NCBI GenBank assembly: GCA_948847595.1
Contig: CAQOGY010000002.1
Coordinates: 310,001 to 374,000 of the forward strand
Source of the DNA: an uncultured Bacteroides sp.
GTDB taxonomy: Bacteria > Bacteroidota > Bacteroidia > Bacteroidales > Bacteroidaceae
Length of the DNA: 64,000 nt
Reading direction: 5' to 3'
Under the pieces are notes generated by a model. That model was not told where the DNA came from. It saw only the letters and a list, made by a program, of their open reading frames with translations, and did not search any database. Of this stretch, positions 44,321 through 53,315 are shown in pieces. Position 1 is the first letter of the stretch; every line of letters starts with the position of its first letter. Position numbers and translations under genes: made by a program.

Positions 44321-44904
44321 ATGGCTGCAAATTTACGGATAGAAGCGTCCCATACGGGAGTTGTCTGAAGTAACTCCACCGCTTCTTCCGGTGTTTGTGC
44401 CACTTTCCATATATCACCGTGTTGCTGGCGCATGAAGTTTTCCTCTATGGCCCGTTCGAGCATTTGGAACAGCGGATCAAAAAAGCCGTTTATATTCAGA
44501 ATGATAATCGGATTCAGATACAGTCCGAGCTGTTTCCATGTGATGATTTCAAGCAATTCTTCCAAAGTGCCGCATCCGCCCGGCAAGGCAATGATGCCGT
44601 CGCTCAGATTCGCCATCTTCTGCTTGCGTTCGTGCATGGAAGTGACTTCGATCAATTCCGTCAACCCAGTGTGATGCCAGTTCTGTTCGACCATGAAGTG
44701 GGGGATAACACCTGTCACTTCACCGCCATTCTTCAGAACTGCGTCGGCTACGGAGCGCATCAGTCCGATGCTTCCGGCACCGTTTATCAGACGGATATGT
44801 TGTTTGGCAAGCAGGCTGCCGAGTTTTTCGGCTGCTTCAAAATATACGGGGGCTATCTTAGTGCTGGATGCGCTGTATACGCATACGGAATGTATCTGAT
44901 TCAT
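44317..44904 (-). CDS. LOG-family protein (TIGR00730, nucleotide phosphoribohydrolase)
   Basis: 195 residues from the ATG at 44904. Carries the family signature PGGCGTLEELLEIITWKQ (PGGxGTxxE) and the earlier GAGSIGLMRSVADA. Homologues hydrolyse (cytokinin) riboside or adenosine 5'-monophosphates to the free base; the physiological role in Bacteroides is not established. First gene of the operon with DUF4271 and hemD, behind a good promoter. Confidence 0.92.
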   Translation of the reverse strand: MNQIHSVCVYSASSTKIAPVYFEAAEKLGSLLAKQHIRLINGAGSIGLMRSVADAVLKNGGEVTGVIPHFMVEQNWHHTGLTELIEVTSMHERKQKMANLSDGIIALPGGCGTLEELLEIITWKQLGLYLNPIIILNINGFFDPLFQMLERAIEENFMRQQHGDIWKVAQTPEEAVELLQTTPVWDASIRKFAAI

Positions 44905-44936
44905 TGTCTTTTGCAAGTTTACTGGATGAATGGGTA

Positions 44937-44968
44937 CAAAAGTACAAAGAAATCATATACATATCAAA
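44937..44968 (-). promoter_or_regulatory. Promoter of the LOG-family/DUF4271/hemD operon
   Basis: Minus strand TTTG (44968-44965), 20 bp, TACTTTTG (44944-44937); consensus-like, about 30 bp before the start codon. Confidence 0.65.
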
Positions 44969-45001
44969 ATGAATGTGCAATTTATGTTTCGGTTTGTTTT
45001 T

Positions 45002-47254
45002 TTAGAATTCAAAGCTATAGGTTATAGACGGAACTATGCCATAAAGGTAGATTTTATATGTCTTCGCAGCATCCATAGAATAATGCACATCTCCACGCCC
45101 CGCATAAATAGAAAATACATTCTTCCTGTTATAAAGATTAATAATCGAACAAGTAAGAGTTCCTTTTTTCATACGATAGGCTGCCGATAAGTCCAATTGG
45201 TGGTAAGCAGGTGCACGATAGCCGTTTCTCGAACTATAGATATATAAAAGAGCTCCTTGAAATTCATACTTACCAACCGGAAGAGTCAGATTCATCCCCG
45301 AACAATAAGAGAAAGTAGAAGATAACGACCATCGTTTATTGATATTATAGTTCAGAAACAGTTTCAGATTATGGGGACGGTCGTATACTGGACGATATTC
45401 CGTATCCTTTATATTAGCCAGTCGGTTGCGGACATGAGAAAGTGTATAGCTCGCCCAGCCCGTTAAATCTCCTTTGTTCTTGGATAGATAAAATTCCACC
45501 CCATAACTTTCGGCTTCTCCTTGTTCCACCTCCTTCTCAATCAAATTATTCATGAAGATATTCACATCATCTTTAAAATCAATAATATGATCCGACTTTC
45601 GATAAAAAGCTTCCATGGAGAATGTATATTGGCGATCTAACTTATTCCACTCATATCCGACAGCTAACTGCCTCATAACTTCAGGCTCCAAATTTTTATT
45701 AGCTGGAATCCACATATCCGATGGAATACCGACAGAAGAGTTTGAAAGCATGTGCAAATTCTGCGAAGCTTGATTAAAAGATATATTCAAACGGTTATTA
45801 TAATTCAGATCATAAGAAAGTTCCGCTCTCGGTTCGGGAACGATGAAAGTCTTTCCTTCGTAACCGGGTCCCGAAGGGGTATAAAGTGCAGCCAAACGAA
45901 TCCCTCCATTCAATTGGAAACGGGAAGCGAACCGGTATTCGATCTCTCCATAAAGTCCAACATCCAGCATTTTTCTCCGATCCATCTGAAAAGGGACCAC
46001 ATGAGTGAAGCCTCCATAGTTATCAAGGCTGCCCGGTCTTGTAGTAAAAAAATGCAGCGCTCCTCCAGCTTTTATTTTCAGATTGCGGGAAGCAGTATGC
46101 TCCAAATCGTACTTCAGTTGATAAGATTGCATATTTGACTTCCACAAATAGTGCAACCCATCCGAATAATTTTTATAGCGATAGTAGTAATTACTAAAAA
46201 TAGCACTCAGATTGGTATAAGTCTTATGGTTCAGCACATGATTCCAACGGAAAGTAGATGTAGCATTTCCCCAATCCATTCCATATCCCCGCACAAATCG
46301 GTCAAAAACAGTATGGTCGCCACCTGTATACACTGAGAAATAAATTCGGTTACGGTCGTCAATAATCGTATTAATCTTTGCGTTTACATCGTAGAAGTAC
46401 ATCTGTGGATCTGGTGCAAACTTATTTCCCAATAAACTGCAAGTCAGTCCGGGATAAGCAAATCTGCCAGCAACCAAATAAGAACTTTTATCCTTTTTCA
46501 GTGGTCCCTCAAACATGACCTTCGAAGCAACCAACCCGACTGTAGCCATTCTCTTATGTTTCTTATTATTTCCCTCTTTCATACGTATGTCAATAACGGA
46601 AGAAGCTCTTCCACCATAGTTCAACGGAAAATATGATTTATACAAATTCACGCTTTGCACCGCATCGTTGTTGAACGCAGAAAAGAATGAAAGAGCATGA
46701 TTGGGATTAAAGACGACAGCCTCATCAAGCAGAACTAAATTCCCCCATTGATTACTACCACGCACAGAAATATTATTTGCCCCTTCATTCCCACTAGCAA
46801 CTCCAGGGAGGAACTGCAGGGACTTCAGCAAATCGGGTTCACCACCTACTGTCGGCAATGCCTGTATATCTTTCTGCCCTAACCGAAACTGACCGGTATG
46901 TCTGCGGTCTGCCACTACTTCCACATCTTTTAGTTGATAATCGCCCGGCTGAAGTGCAAAGTTTAACACCTTATCCGAGATTATATTCAAAGTATCCGTC
47001 TGCGTAACATAGCCCAAAACAGAACACCGAATAATTCGTTTCCCTTTTTCAAGACTTATCGAATACATTCCATACGAATTTGTTGAAACTCCAACACCCG
47101 AAGTATAGTCGAAAACATTGGCATCAGACAATACTTCTCCTGTCTGCCCGTCAACGACACGACCTCTCACAACCAACGTCTGTGCAGATAGTTCCGATAA
47201 AGAACTACAACCCAAAAGCACAAACAATGATATGCAAACAACCGATTTCTTCAT
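45002..47254 (-). CDS. TonB-dependent receptor with carboxypeptidase-D-like domain
   Basis: 750-residue outer-membrane receptor. Signal peptide MKKSVVCISLFVLLGCSSLSEL ending near SAQ; carboxypeptidase-D-like domain (GRVVDGQTGEVLSDANVFD); plug (LPTVGGEPDLLKSLQFLPG, ISVRGSNQWGNLVLLDEAVV); barrel ending GIVPSITYSFEF. Smaller than SusC proteins and paired with a DUF4249 lipoprotein instead of a SusD, a common Bacteroidetes arrangement of unknown substrate. Last gene of the operon starting at 50685. Confidence 0.93.
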   Translation of the reverse strand: MKKSVVCISLFVLLGCSSLSELSAQTLVVRGRVVDGQTGEVLSDANVFDYTSGVGVSTNSYGMYSISLEKGKRIIRCSVLGYVTQTDTLNIISDKVLNFALQPGDYQLKDVEVVADRRHTGQFRLGQKDIQALPTVGGEPDLLKSLQFLPGVASGNEGANNISVRGSNQWGNLVLLDEAVVFNPNHALSFFSAFNNDAVQSVNLYKSYFPLNYGGRASSVIDIRMKEGNNKKHKRMATVGLVASKVMFEGPLKKDKSSYLVAGRFAYPGLTCSLLGNKFAPDPQMYFYDVNAKINTIIDDRNRIYFSVYTGGDHTVFDRFVRGYGMDWGNATSTFRWNHVLNHKTYTNLSAIFSNYYYRYKNYSDGLHYLWKSNMQSYQLKYDLEHTASRNLKIKAGGALHFFTTRPGSLDNYGGFTHVVPFQMDRRKMLDVGLYGEIEYRFASRFQLNGGIRLAALYTPSGPGYEGKTFIVPEPRAELSYDLNYNNRLNISFNQASQNLHMLSNSSVGIPSDMWIPANKNLEPEVMRQLAVGYEWNKLDRQYTFSMEAFYRKSDHIIDFKDDVNIFMNNLIEKEVEQGEAESYGVEFYLSKNKGDLTGWASYTLSHVRNRLANIKDTEYRPVYDRPHNLKLFLNYNINKRWSLSSTFSYCSGMNLTLPVGKYEFQGALLYIYSSRNGYRAPAYHQLDLSAAYRMKKGTLTCSIINLYNRKNVFSIYAGRGDVHYSMDAAKTYKIYLYGIVPSITYSFEF

Positions 47255-47266
47255 TGCAATATTATA

Positions 47267-48277
47267 TTAATGCCTTCTATCTACAAACATTCCCTTCTCA
47301 GAATAAGCACTTACCCGGAAGAGCCCCCATACGTTACCACTAATATTACTTTTCACATTTGTGGGAGTAGGGGTATATGCACCTCCATCTGTCCGAAGTT
47401 GCTCAATAGCCTTATCATAAATATCGTAGCATGCTTTGGATATTGTTTCCATTGTGATAAATACAGAATCACCAATGACTGGATAATGTGACCCAGGTGC
47501 AATATTTCTCACCCCCTCTCCATCACTCACAAGAAGATCCACTACTGTATCAGCCAAATGTTCATCGCTCAGAATGGAATATCTCCAATTTTCATCAGCC
47601 CGAAACAACCAATGAATAGATGAAACGGGGAATGTCAAAGAAGAATATTCTTTTACATGAAACAGATAATAATTTTCGATCTCCGGTTGATTGACAAAAC
47701 TGATAATAGGAGCCCAAGATGCCGTTTTTCCTTCTCCTAAATCAAAATTCTGTACTTTCAAATCGGTTATTTCAGTCTTAGGGATCATTGTTTCTGTGGC
47801 TGTATGATGTTCTCCCTTATAATAGATATCCAATGTATAGGTATGACCTTCTATACCATAAATTTTTGTAGTTATATATACCCCACGTCCCCTATACCGC
47901 CCATTACCTAATGGCTCATATTCCATTTTCTGAGTTCGGTAATTGTAATAATGCAATTCCACATAAGAAGAGCCTTCTTCTTCTTGAGGAATTAGTAACT
48001 GGAGAGTATCTTTAATTCCTGCTGTAACATCTTCTATCACAATCTCGGCATCCTCAATCCCTTCATAGTAATACTTCTCCGCCGACATAGTAGCTGGCTT
48101 AGTCAGTTGAAAAAAGTAAGGAGGAGGACCACTTGAGATAAGTCCTCGAAAGACAATTCCATTGGCTATATTATCAGGCATATCGACTTTAAATTCTTCT
48201 TCACAGGACAGGAAGAAAAAACAAAAGGAACAAATTCCTATTTTTATAAGAAAAAGAAAACATATAGATTTCTTCAT
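47267..48277 (-). CDS. DUF4249 domain lipoprotein
   Basis: 336 residues; MKKSICFLFLIKIGICSFCFFFLSCEEEF with lipobox LSC. Beta-rich, with the pattern of DUF4249 proteins (GIVFRGLISSGPPPYFFQLTKP, AEIVIEDVTAGIKDTL-like segment). These accompany small TonB receptors and probably sit on the outer leaflet as a co-receptor. 12-bp gap to the receptor gene, 24 bp after the DsbA-like gene. Confidence 0.85.
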   Translation of the reverse strand: MKKSICFLFLIKIGICSFCFFFLSCEEEFKVDMPDNIANGIVFRGLISSGPPPYFFQLTKPATMSAEKYYYEGIEDAEIVIEDVTAGIKDTLQLLIPQEEEGSSYVELHYYNYRTQKMEYEPLGNGRYRGRGVYITTKIYGIEGHTYTLDIYYKGEHHTATETMIPKTEITDLKVQNFDLGEGKTASWAPIISFVNQPEIENYYLFHVKEYSSLTFPVSSIHWLFRADENWRYSILSDEHLADTVVDLLVSDGEGVRNIAPGSHYPVIGDSVFITMETISKACYDIYDKAIEQLRTDGGAYTPTPTNVKSNISGNVWGLFRVSAYSEKGMFVDRRH

Positions 48278-48301
48278 AGTCAGTTATAGGTTCTTCAGTT
48301 T

Positions 48302-49291
48302 TTACTGCAATTCATATTCTAAAAGTCTAGATAGTTCTTCATACGAATTAGTCATGTATACAAGACGGTCATTAATGATGATAGTAGGAGTTGCAAAAAT
48401 TCCTCGATTCACCAAATCATTTATAGTTTTATCTAGCATCTCGTAGTTCTCAGACGAAAGTAGATCTCGCTTAAACCGCATCATATCTAAGTTCTTGCTC
48501 CTTGCCAAATTAAATATATAAGTGGAATCAGCAACTCCTTCATATGCAAAAATAGTATCATGAAAGTCCCAAAATTTATTTTGCCGACCGGCTGCCTCAC
48601 AAGCTAATGCAGAAAGGGTAGGGGAATCGCCAAAACTGACAAAACCGAACTTTACTCTATCTTTATATTTATCATAAATGCGTTGTAATGTACGCTCAAA
48701 TGCCACACAGCGTTCACAAGTAAAATCAGAAGCTACAATAAAGCTAACAGAAGCATCCATGTTTCCTCTATAATAAACACATAAGTCGGTTATTACGCAT
48801 TTAGGCTGTTTGGGAGGAAAGATATACTTCTTAATGCTTGCTTTGCTATACAATGAATCAACTAACTGCTGGATAAATATTGAACGGAGCTTATTTTTCA
48901 GAGTAAGTTCCCCTTCCATCGTTTTTGGGGAGGAACCATACAATTGACTTCTTACTATATTCACCTGATTATCAGCTAATTTATAAAATGCCTTGATGCT
49001 ATCTAAATTAGTACCTGTTCTCATATCTACATATAGTTCCAAATATTGCTCAGCAGTCATGTTTTGTTTTTTAGCTTCTTTATCCAATAGTTTCTTCTTT
49101 ATCAGATCATCCAATACTTTTGATTTTATTTCATAAGCCATATTCAATAAATCAAAAAGTTCCTGTTTACTAGCTTCCGACAGATCTGATAAAAGAATAG
49201 TTTCGTCATTCACTTCCGCCACTATTTCCTTATTCGCATGAGAACAAGAAAATAGCAACAGAAGCAAAGATATGCATAATAATTGTTTCAT
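48302..49291 (-). CDS. Exported DsbA-like thioredoxin-fold protein with SurA-like N-terminal helices
   Basis: 329 residues from the ATG at 49291, which overlaps the stop of the preceding gene (TGATG). Lipobox LFSC in MKQLLCISLLLLLFSCSHAN. Residues about 20-140 are helical and resemble the SurA/PpiC N-terminal chaperone segment (VAEVNDETILLSDLSEA). Then a thioredoxin fold with the active site CERC (SFIVASDFTCERCVAFERTL), and the cis-Pro region GIFATPTIIINDRLV. Likely an envelope thiol oxidase or isomerase. Its translational coupling to a Cys-bearing lipoprotein suggests that protein as its substrate. Confidence 0.85.
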   Translation of the reverse strand: MKQLLCISLLLLLFSCSHANKEIVAEVNDETILLSDLSEASKQELFDLLNMAYEIKSKVLDDLIKKKLLDKEAKKQNMTAEQYLELYVDMRTGTNLDSIKAFYKLADNQVNIVRSQLYGSSPKTMEGELTLKNKLRSIFIQQLVDSLYSKASIKKYIFPPKQPKCVITDLCVYYRGNMDASVSFIVASDFTCERCVAFERTLQRIYDKYKDRVKFGFVSFGDSPTLSALACEAAGRQNKFWDFHDTIFAYEGVADSTYIFNLARSKNLDMMRFKRDLLSSENYEMLDKTINDLVNRGIFATPTIIINDRLVYMTNSYEELSRLLEYELQ

Positions 49292-50271
49292 CAATATAAA
49301 CGAGATGGGTAAAATCTATTATTTTTACTAAATTTAGCATCTGTACTTAAAGATACTGAATAGGTCGTATTTCCATTTTCAGTAATCCCAAAATCATTTA
49401 ATGCTACAGACTCGTTAAAACTATTATCTAAAGTATATCCAAGATTGTATCTTTGTATCCAGTTTTTATTATTGCTATCTTCATCATCACAATGAATCGT
49501 TCCAGTTGCAGCATTGGTAGTCGACAATAAACCATATTGTATACCAGCAGGACCAAAATAATTGGCTATACTGAAAGATGATCCATTAGATGGAAATCCC
49601 CAAGCTAATGTTACATCGTCATCTATTTTCGTATAACCGCCAAGACTGGCTTTACTATTATAAAGATTGTCATTACCTTCTACATAGTTAGACGGATTAT
49701 TATCTTCCGCATCATGGTGGCAAACAATTACATCCATTTGACGGTTTTCCCTACGATACTCTTGAGTTAATGTCAGATTATAATTAATATGGTCAACAAG
49801 TAATACGCCTCCGGGATAATAACGACTTGCATTTGTTAAGCAGAAAACAAAATTGACATTACCATTTTCAATATATGTAGCACCTACATTTCCCGTAGTA
49901 TACGAATTGTCTCTCTTGTCCTCACAATCCATAGATATTCTAAGTTCTTTGTATGTACCGCAGCTACTGATTTTGAACACACCAACAACACCCCCTTTTG
50001 CTGCATACACACCTCTCATCACCCTCTCTTTAGCCACAGATTCACGATTCATCAATTCTGCCTTATACTCATCCATAGATGCTTGAATCTCAGCTTCACT
50101 AGCCAAAGTCTCGATCTTTTCTCCCTCGTCATCAGCTTCCTTAGCCTTAACGTCATCATACTCGCTATTCAATTGAGCCAAATCCTGCTCAGTCTCCGGC
50201 AAATAATAACTGTCGCTACAAGAACTGCATATTACGAATGCAGCTAATGCGATAAAAATATTCCTTTTCAT
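49291..50271 (-). CDS. Cysteine-bearing exported lipoprotein of unknown function
   Basis: 326 residues; MKRNIFIALAAFVICSSCSDSYY with lipobox CSSC. A charged, helical segment (residues about 30-85, DDVKAKEADDEGEKIETL) is followed by a beta-rich domain with several Cys (ISSCGTYKELRISMDCED, VFCLTN, IVCHHD, IHCDDED). No family recognised. The stop overlaps the DsbA-like start, so production of the two is coupled. Confidence 0.75.
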   Translation of the reverse strand: MKRNIFIALAAFVICSSCSDSYYLPETEQDLAQLNSEYDDVKAKEADDEGEKIETLASEAEIQASMDEYKAELMNRESVAKERVMRGVYAAKGGVVGVFKISSCGTYKELRISMDCEDKRDNSYTTGNVGATYIENGNVNFVFCLTNASRYYPGGVLLVDHINYNLTLTQEYRRENRQMDVIVCHHDAEDNNPSNYVEGNDNLYNSKASLGGYTKIDDDVTLAWGFPSNGSSFSIANYFGPAGIQYGLLSTTNAATGTIHCDDEDSNNKNWIQRYNLGYTLDNSFNESVALNDFGITENGNTTYSVSLSTDAKFSKNNRFYPSRLY

Positions 50272-50307
50272 CGTGTTCTACGGTTAACCACCACCATAAG
50301 TTTTTCA

Positions 50308-50685
50308 TTAATATTCAAGAATAAAATCACCTGATAAAATCGAATTTACGATACTAATTTCTAAAGAATACTCGCCAGCAGCCTCTCCTGTAAGGTCAAT
50401 TTGGAGTGTAGTTACATTCAAATCGGTGGATGAATAAACAATCTCACCTGTTTCAGAATTTTTCACTGTAATCGTTGCTGAACTAGCAACAACAGGGAAA
50501 TCAACCGACAACAATGAACCATCAATATAAGCAGTCGGAAGAAGAGGTATTGAACGATGAGAATCCTGCATTCCTTTACTTTTCAGTTTAATGCTCTGCC
50601 TAGTTGCCAACCCCATAGCAAAAGTGTCAACACTTACCTGAAGTAACATTGTCAATAAAAAAAAGAATAGAAGTTTTGTTTTCAT
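50308..50685 (-). CDS. DUF3244 domain secreted protein
   Basis: 125 residues from the ATG at 50685. Signal peptide MKTKLLFFFLLTMLLQVSVDTFA; the mature part is a single beta-sandwich (IPLLPTAYIDGSLLSVDF, ATITVKNSETGEIVYS, AGEYSLEISIVNSILSGDFIL), matching DUF3244. Such proteins are often first genes of Bacteroides operons regulated by TPR proteins and some lie next to C10 proteases. No protease is present here. First gene of the operon, behind the TGTTAC repeats. Confidence 0.85.
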   Translation of the reverse strand: MKTKLLFFFLLTMLLQVSVDTFAMGLATRQSIKLKSKGMQDSHRSIPLLPTAYIDGSLLSVDFPVVASSATITVKNSETGEIVYSSTDLNVTTLQIDLTGEAAGEYSLEISIVNSILSGDFILEY

Positions 50686-50712
50686 AATAATTGTGTTTTT
50701 AAAATTCTGTTT

Positions 50713-50720
50713 CAAAGATA
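50713..50720 (-). promoter_or_regulatory. -7 promoter box of the DUF3244 operon
   Basis: TATCTTTG on the minus strand, exact match to TAnnTTTG, 28 bp before the start at 50685. No -33 element is found at the right distance, suggesting a promoter that needs an activator. Confidence 0.6.
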
Positions 50721-50753
50721 CACAAGTATGATGAATAAAGCTGTTCTTATGAG

Positions 50754-50814
50754 GTAACAACGGTAACAGCCCTTCCAACAAAAGGTAACAGTCAGTAACA
50801 AAACATCAGTAACA
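50754..50814 (-). promoter_or_regulatory. Five TGTTAC direct repeats upstream of the DUF3244 operon
   Basis: GTAACA on the plus strand at 50754, 50763, 50785, 50795 and 50809 (TGTTAC on the minus strand), all in the same orientation, in the gap between the regulator gene and the promoter, about 35-95 bp upstream of the -7 box. This is the usual place for activator binding. Confidence 0.6.
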
Positions 50815-50823
50815 AACTAATTA

Positions 50824-52467
50824 TCAACAGAATATATATTCAAATATATCCTCTCTCAATTTACCTTTAATGCGACTCTTCCGCATCTTAAGAGCTTCCG
50901 AAGATACATTCATTAATTCTAAAATGACTATATTTGAACAATGCATCAATGAGAGTACACAATAAAATAAATCATCGTTAGTCAAAGCCGGACAACACTT
51001 TTCCAAATTCGCCATTACGTCAATAAACGCCTTGCGAATCGCCACATTTATCTCAAATCTAGAAGCACTCATCGACAGCAACTGTTTAGGAGTTGCTGTC
51101 TCCATCGCCTGCAGTTTCTTATAACATTCAGTTACCTCAAACATAGACATACATAGTTTGAACTGCCGTTCTCCAAGTTCTACCAATTTATTTATATGCT
51201 CCTCTTCAGATTCCATAGCTTTTTCTTCCCTTAGCTCCATAGTGTCCACACGCTTCTGCATAAGCTCTTTTTGCAGAGCAATATAACGTTTCTTTCTTCT
51301 TCTATCATTCCACATGAAAAAGAAAACACCTGCTAGCACAAGAATAAAAACAGTACCTACCAAATAGCCAATCACGGCTTGTTCTTGCCGGGACACCATT
51401 CTTTTATGCTCCTCCAATTGATGATTGTCCATTAATTCATCAAGTTTTTGTCTATCAGATAATTCTTGAATAGAATCATAAAGAACCATATAAGCATCAG
51501 CGTTCTGCACCGCAGCTTCCCAATTACCAAGTCTCTTTTCCAACTCATATAGCCCGTCATAACGTGCAGCCCTCCCATAGACATCTTGTACATCTTTATT
51601 CAGAGCAAAGTAATACCGAGCAGAATCAAGTTGGTCCAATTCGAGCATAATTTCTCCTTTATGACGATAAACCTTGTCCAACTCATCCGATTTTAGCATT
51701 GATATTACTTTTGAAATATATTCATTAGCTCGAACATATTCTTTCTTCTGCTCATATACTGTCGCAAAGTCATTATAGAGTATTGGTAACCGACTCGAAT
51801 CGTGAGTAACTAATACACAATCATAGGCTTTCCGGAAATAACACAATGCGCTATCCAATTGATTCCGCATCAAAAAAACATGCGCCATTCCCCTTAGCGA
51901 ATAATAGGCATATTTCTCATTTTTATAAAGAATTTGATAGGCTTTTTTATAAGCTTCCATAGCCACATCATATAAATCTTCCTCCAAATAACATTCCGCC
52001 AGATTATCATATATCATTGCCAAGAATGCATTCTCATCAGGCATTAACTGAATAGCATCTAAATACTTATCCACAGCAAAAGGAATACGCCCCATATCCC
52101 GATACGTAGCTCCCCAATAATAGTGAGCCTGCGCAGCCCGCAGACTTTTCTTCTTACCATAATAATTCACCGCTACTTTTATCAATGAATCATCACTCAA
52201 AGTTACATAATTCTTATGCCGTGCCTGAGTCAGCAACAAAGCATACAACGCCCTATCGCCACGTGATAACTTTTGTGGAAATGGAATACTTTCAAGGAAA
52301 ATCAAAGCACTATCAGGAAACTCAGTCATTAAAGAATCAGCATGCAACAATAGTTGATTTTCCTTTCGAGAAGTACAAGAAGAAAGGAATAAAAGAAAAA
52401 GACCGATAAAAACAGAGAATCGGAGCCCCATACGCTTGAATAAATAATATGTTCGTGTACCTGTCAT
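50824..52467 (-). CDS. TPR membrane regulator with C-terminal helix-turn-helix-like region
   Basis: 547 residues (an ATG at 52431 is an alternative start and gives a better lipoprotein leader, MGLRFSVFIGLFLLFLSSC). About 330 residues of tetratricopeptide repeats (AQAHYYWGATYRDMGRIPFA, DNLAECYLEEDLYDVAMEAY), one membrane helix (VIGYLVGTVFILVLAGVFFF), a coiled coil, and a C-terminal helical domain (LTNDDLFYCVLSLMHCSN, VSSEALKMRKSRIKGKL) of the LuxR-like type seen in Bacteroides TPR regulators. Placed directly upstream of, and co-oriented with, the DUF3244 operon; probably its activator. Confidence 0.82.
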   Translation of the reverse strand: MTGTRTYYLFKRMGLRFSVFIGLFLLFLSSCTSRKENQLLLHADSLMTEFPDSALIFLESIPFPQKLSRGDRALYALLLTQARHKNYVTLSDDSLIKVAVNYYGKKKSLRAAQAHYYWGATYRDMGRIPFAVDKYLDAIQLMPDENAFLAMIYDNLAECYLEEDLYDVAMEAYKKAYQILYKNEKYAYYSLRGMAHVFLMRNQLDSALCYFRKAYDCVLVTHDSSRLPILYNDFATVYEQKKEYVRANEYISKVISMLKSDELDKVYRHKGEIMLELDQLDSARYYFALNKDVQDVYGRAARYDGLYELEKRLGNWEAAVQNADAYMVLYDSIQELSDRQKLDELMDNHQLEEHKRMVSRQEQAVIGYLVGTVFILVLAGVFFFMWNDRRRKKRYIALQKELMQKRVDTMELREEKAMESEEEHINKLVELGERQFKLCMSMFEVTECYKKLQAMETATPKQLLSMSASRFEINVAIRKAFIDVMANLEKCCPALTNDDLFYCVLSLMHCSNIVILELMNVSSEALKMRKSRIKGKLREDIFEYIFC

Positions 52468-52756
52468 TATCGTTTTGTATTATGATAATACAAAGAAAAA
52501 CCTTTTTTACGACACCAACAACCTTTATGTGTAAAAATAAAGATAAGCTGGACACATTATAGACAAAAACAAATTAAATCTCCATATTCCATACAATGAA
52601 AAAATATCCGCATTCAGTATTTTCAGTTTCGCCCGCAAACGCCTTGTCGGAAGGGGATAGCGGCTGAAGGCACAGTTTTACAACCCCGTTCTTGAAGCTT
52701 TATGAAGGGAGTAAGGTGCTTCAGTCCTTTCAGTCCCCAAAAACAATTTCGAACTT

Positions 52757-52844
52757 GATACCGTTCAAGATATCAGATGGTACCTCTCAGTGTGTCAGAA
52801 AGTACCATTCCGCAGGTCAGCCAGCACCATTCAAGGAGTTGGAA
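52757..52844. repeat. Four 22-bp units, GTACC-type
   Basis: Units start at 52757, 52779, 52801 and 52823, sharing (A/G)(G/A)TACC near the start and TTCA or GTCAG further on. A possible fifth, worn unit precedes at 52735. Confidence 0.65.
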
Positions 52845-52940
52845 ATCTCCCCATATTTTATTCATTCCTACACAGGCTTTCCGCTAATTACTATCCGACT
52901 CACTGTGTATAATGAATAAACTCTGCCAACAGTTGAAATA

Positions 52941-53050
52941 GAACCTGCATTTACCTCAAACAGAGCCTGTATTCAAGATAAACAGAGCCTGTATCCAAGG
53001 CAAACGAACCCTCTGTTTGATCAGAACACACTCTTCGCTTGATTGATCTG
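52941..53050. repeat. Five 22-bp units, GAGCCTGTAT-type
   Basis: Units start at 52941, 52963, 52985, 53007 and 53029. The first three share GA(A/G)CCTG(C/T)AT and CAAACA-like ends; the last two are more diverged (ACCCTCTGTTTGATCA, CTCTTCGCTTGATTGA). Confidence 0.75.
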
Positions 53051-53160
53051 AAATAAGCCGGCAGCTCGCCAACTTTCACCTCGGAGGCGAACAGACTTTA
53101 GCTCGGCGATGAATGAAGTTCAGCTCGGGGCTTACAAAATTTAGCCCGTATGTCAGGGCT
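53051..53160. repeat. Five 22-bp units, TTTAGCTCGG-type
   Basis: Units start at 53051, 53073, 53095, 53117 and 53139, directly continuing the previous array in the same phase. Cores: ATAAGCCGG, TTCACCTCGG, TTTAGCTCGG, TTCAGCTCGG, TTTAGCCCG. Confidence 0.75.
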
Positions 53161-53315
53161 GAAAGAACTGAAACCACCTGCCCCCTTTCAAAGTATGTCA
53201 GAGACGGGGTTGTAAAGCTGTGCTTTCAGCCGCTATCCCCTTCTGACAGGGAGCTTGCGGACGAAACTGAAAAAGCTGAATGCAGATTACAGGATAATAA
53301 TAGCATAGAGTAAAA

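Larger units (their letters stand above)
52610..53283. repeat. Inverted-repeat-bounded, non-coding element (MITE-like)
   Basis: The left arm 52610-52732 and right arm 53155-53283 are reverse complements; over the outer 80 bp I count about 9 mismatches. The arms share the block GAAGGGGATAGCGGCTGAA. The 420-bp interior carries 22-bp-period arrays and no ORF of interest. The outer ends start with GCATTCAG. It recalls the BrickBuilt elements of Porphyromonas gingivalis (tandem 22-23-nt units), but that is only a structural resemblance. Confidence 0.7.

Noticed and set aside
52692..53313. ORFs of 66-75 codons inside the repeat-rich region upstream of metK
   Set aside because: They overlap the 22-bp arrays and inverted repeats, show repeat-derived composition and have no recognisable domain.
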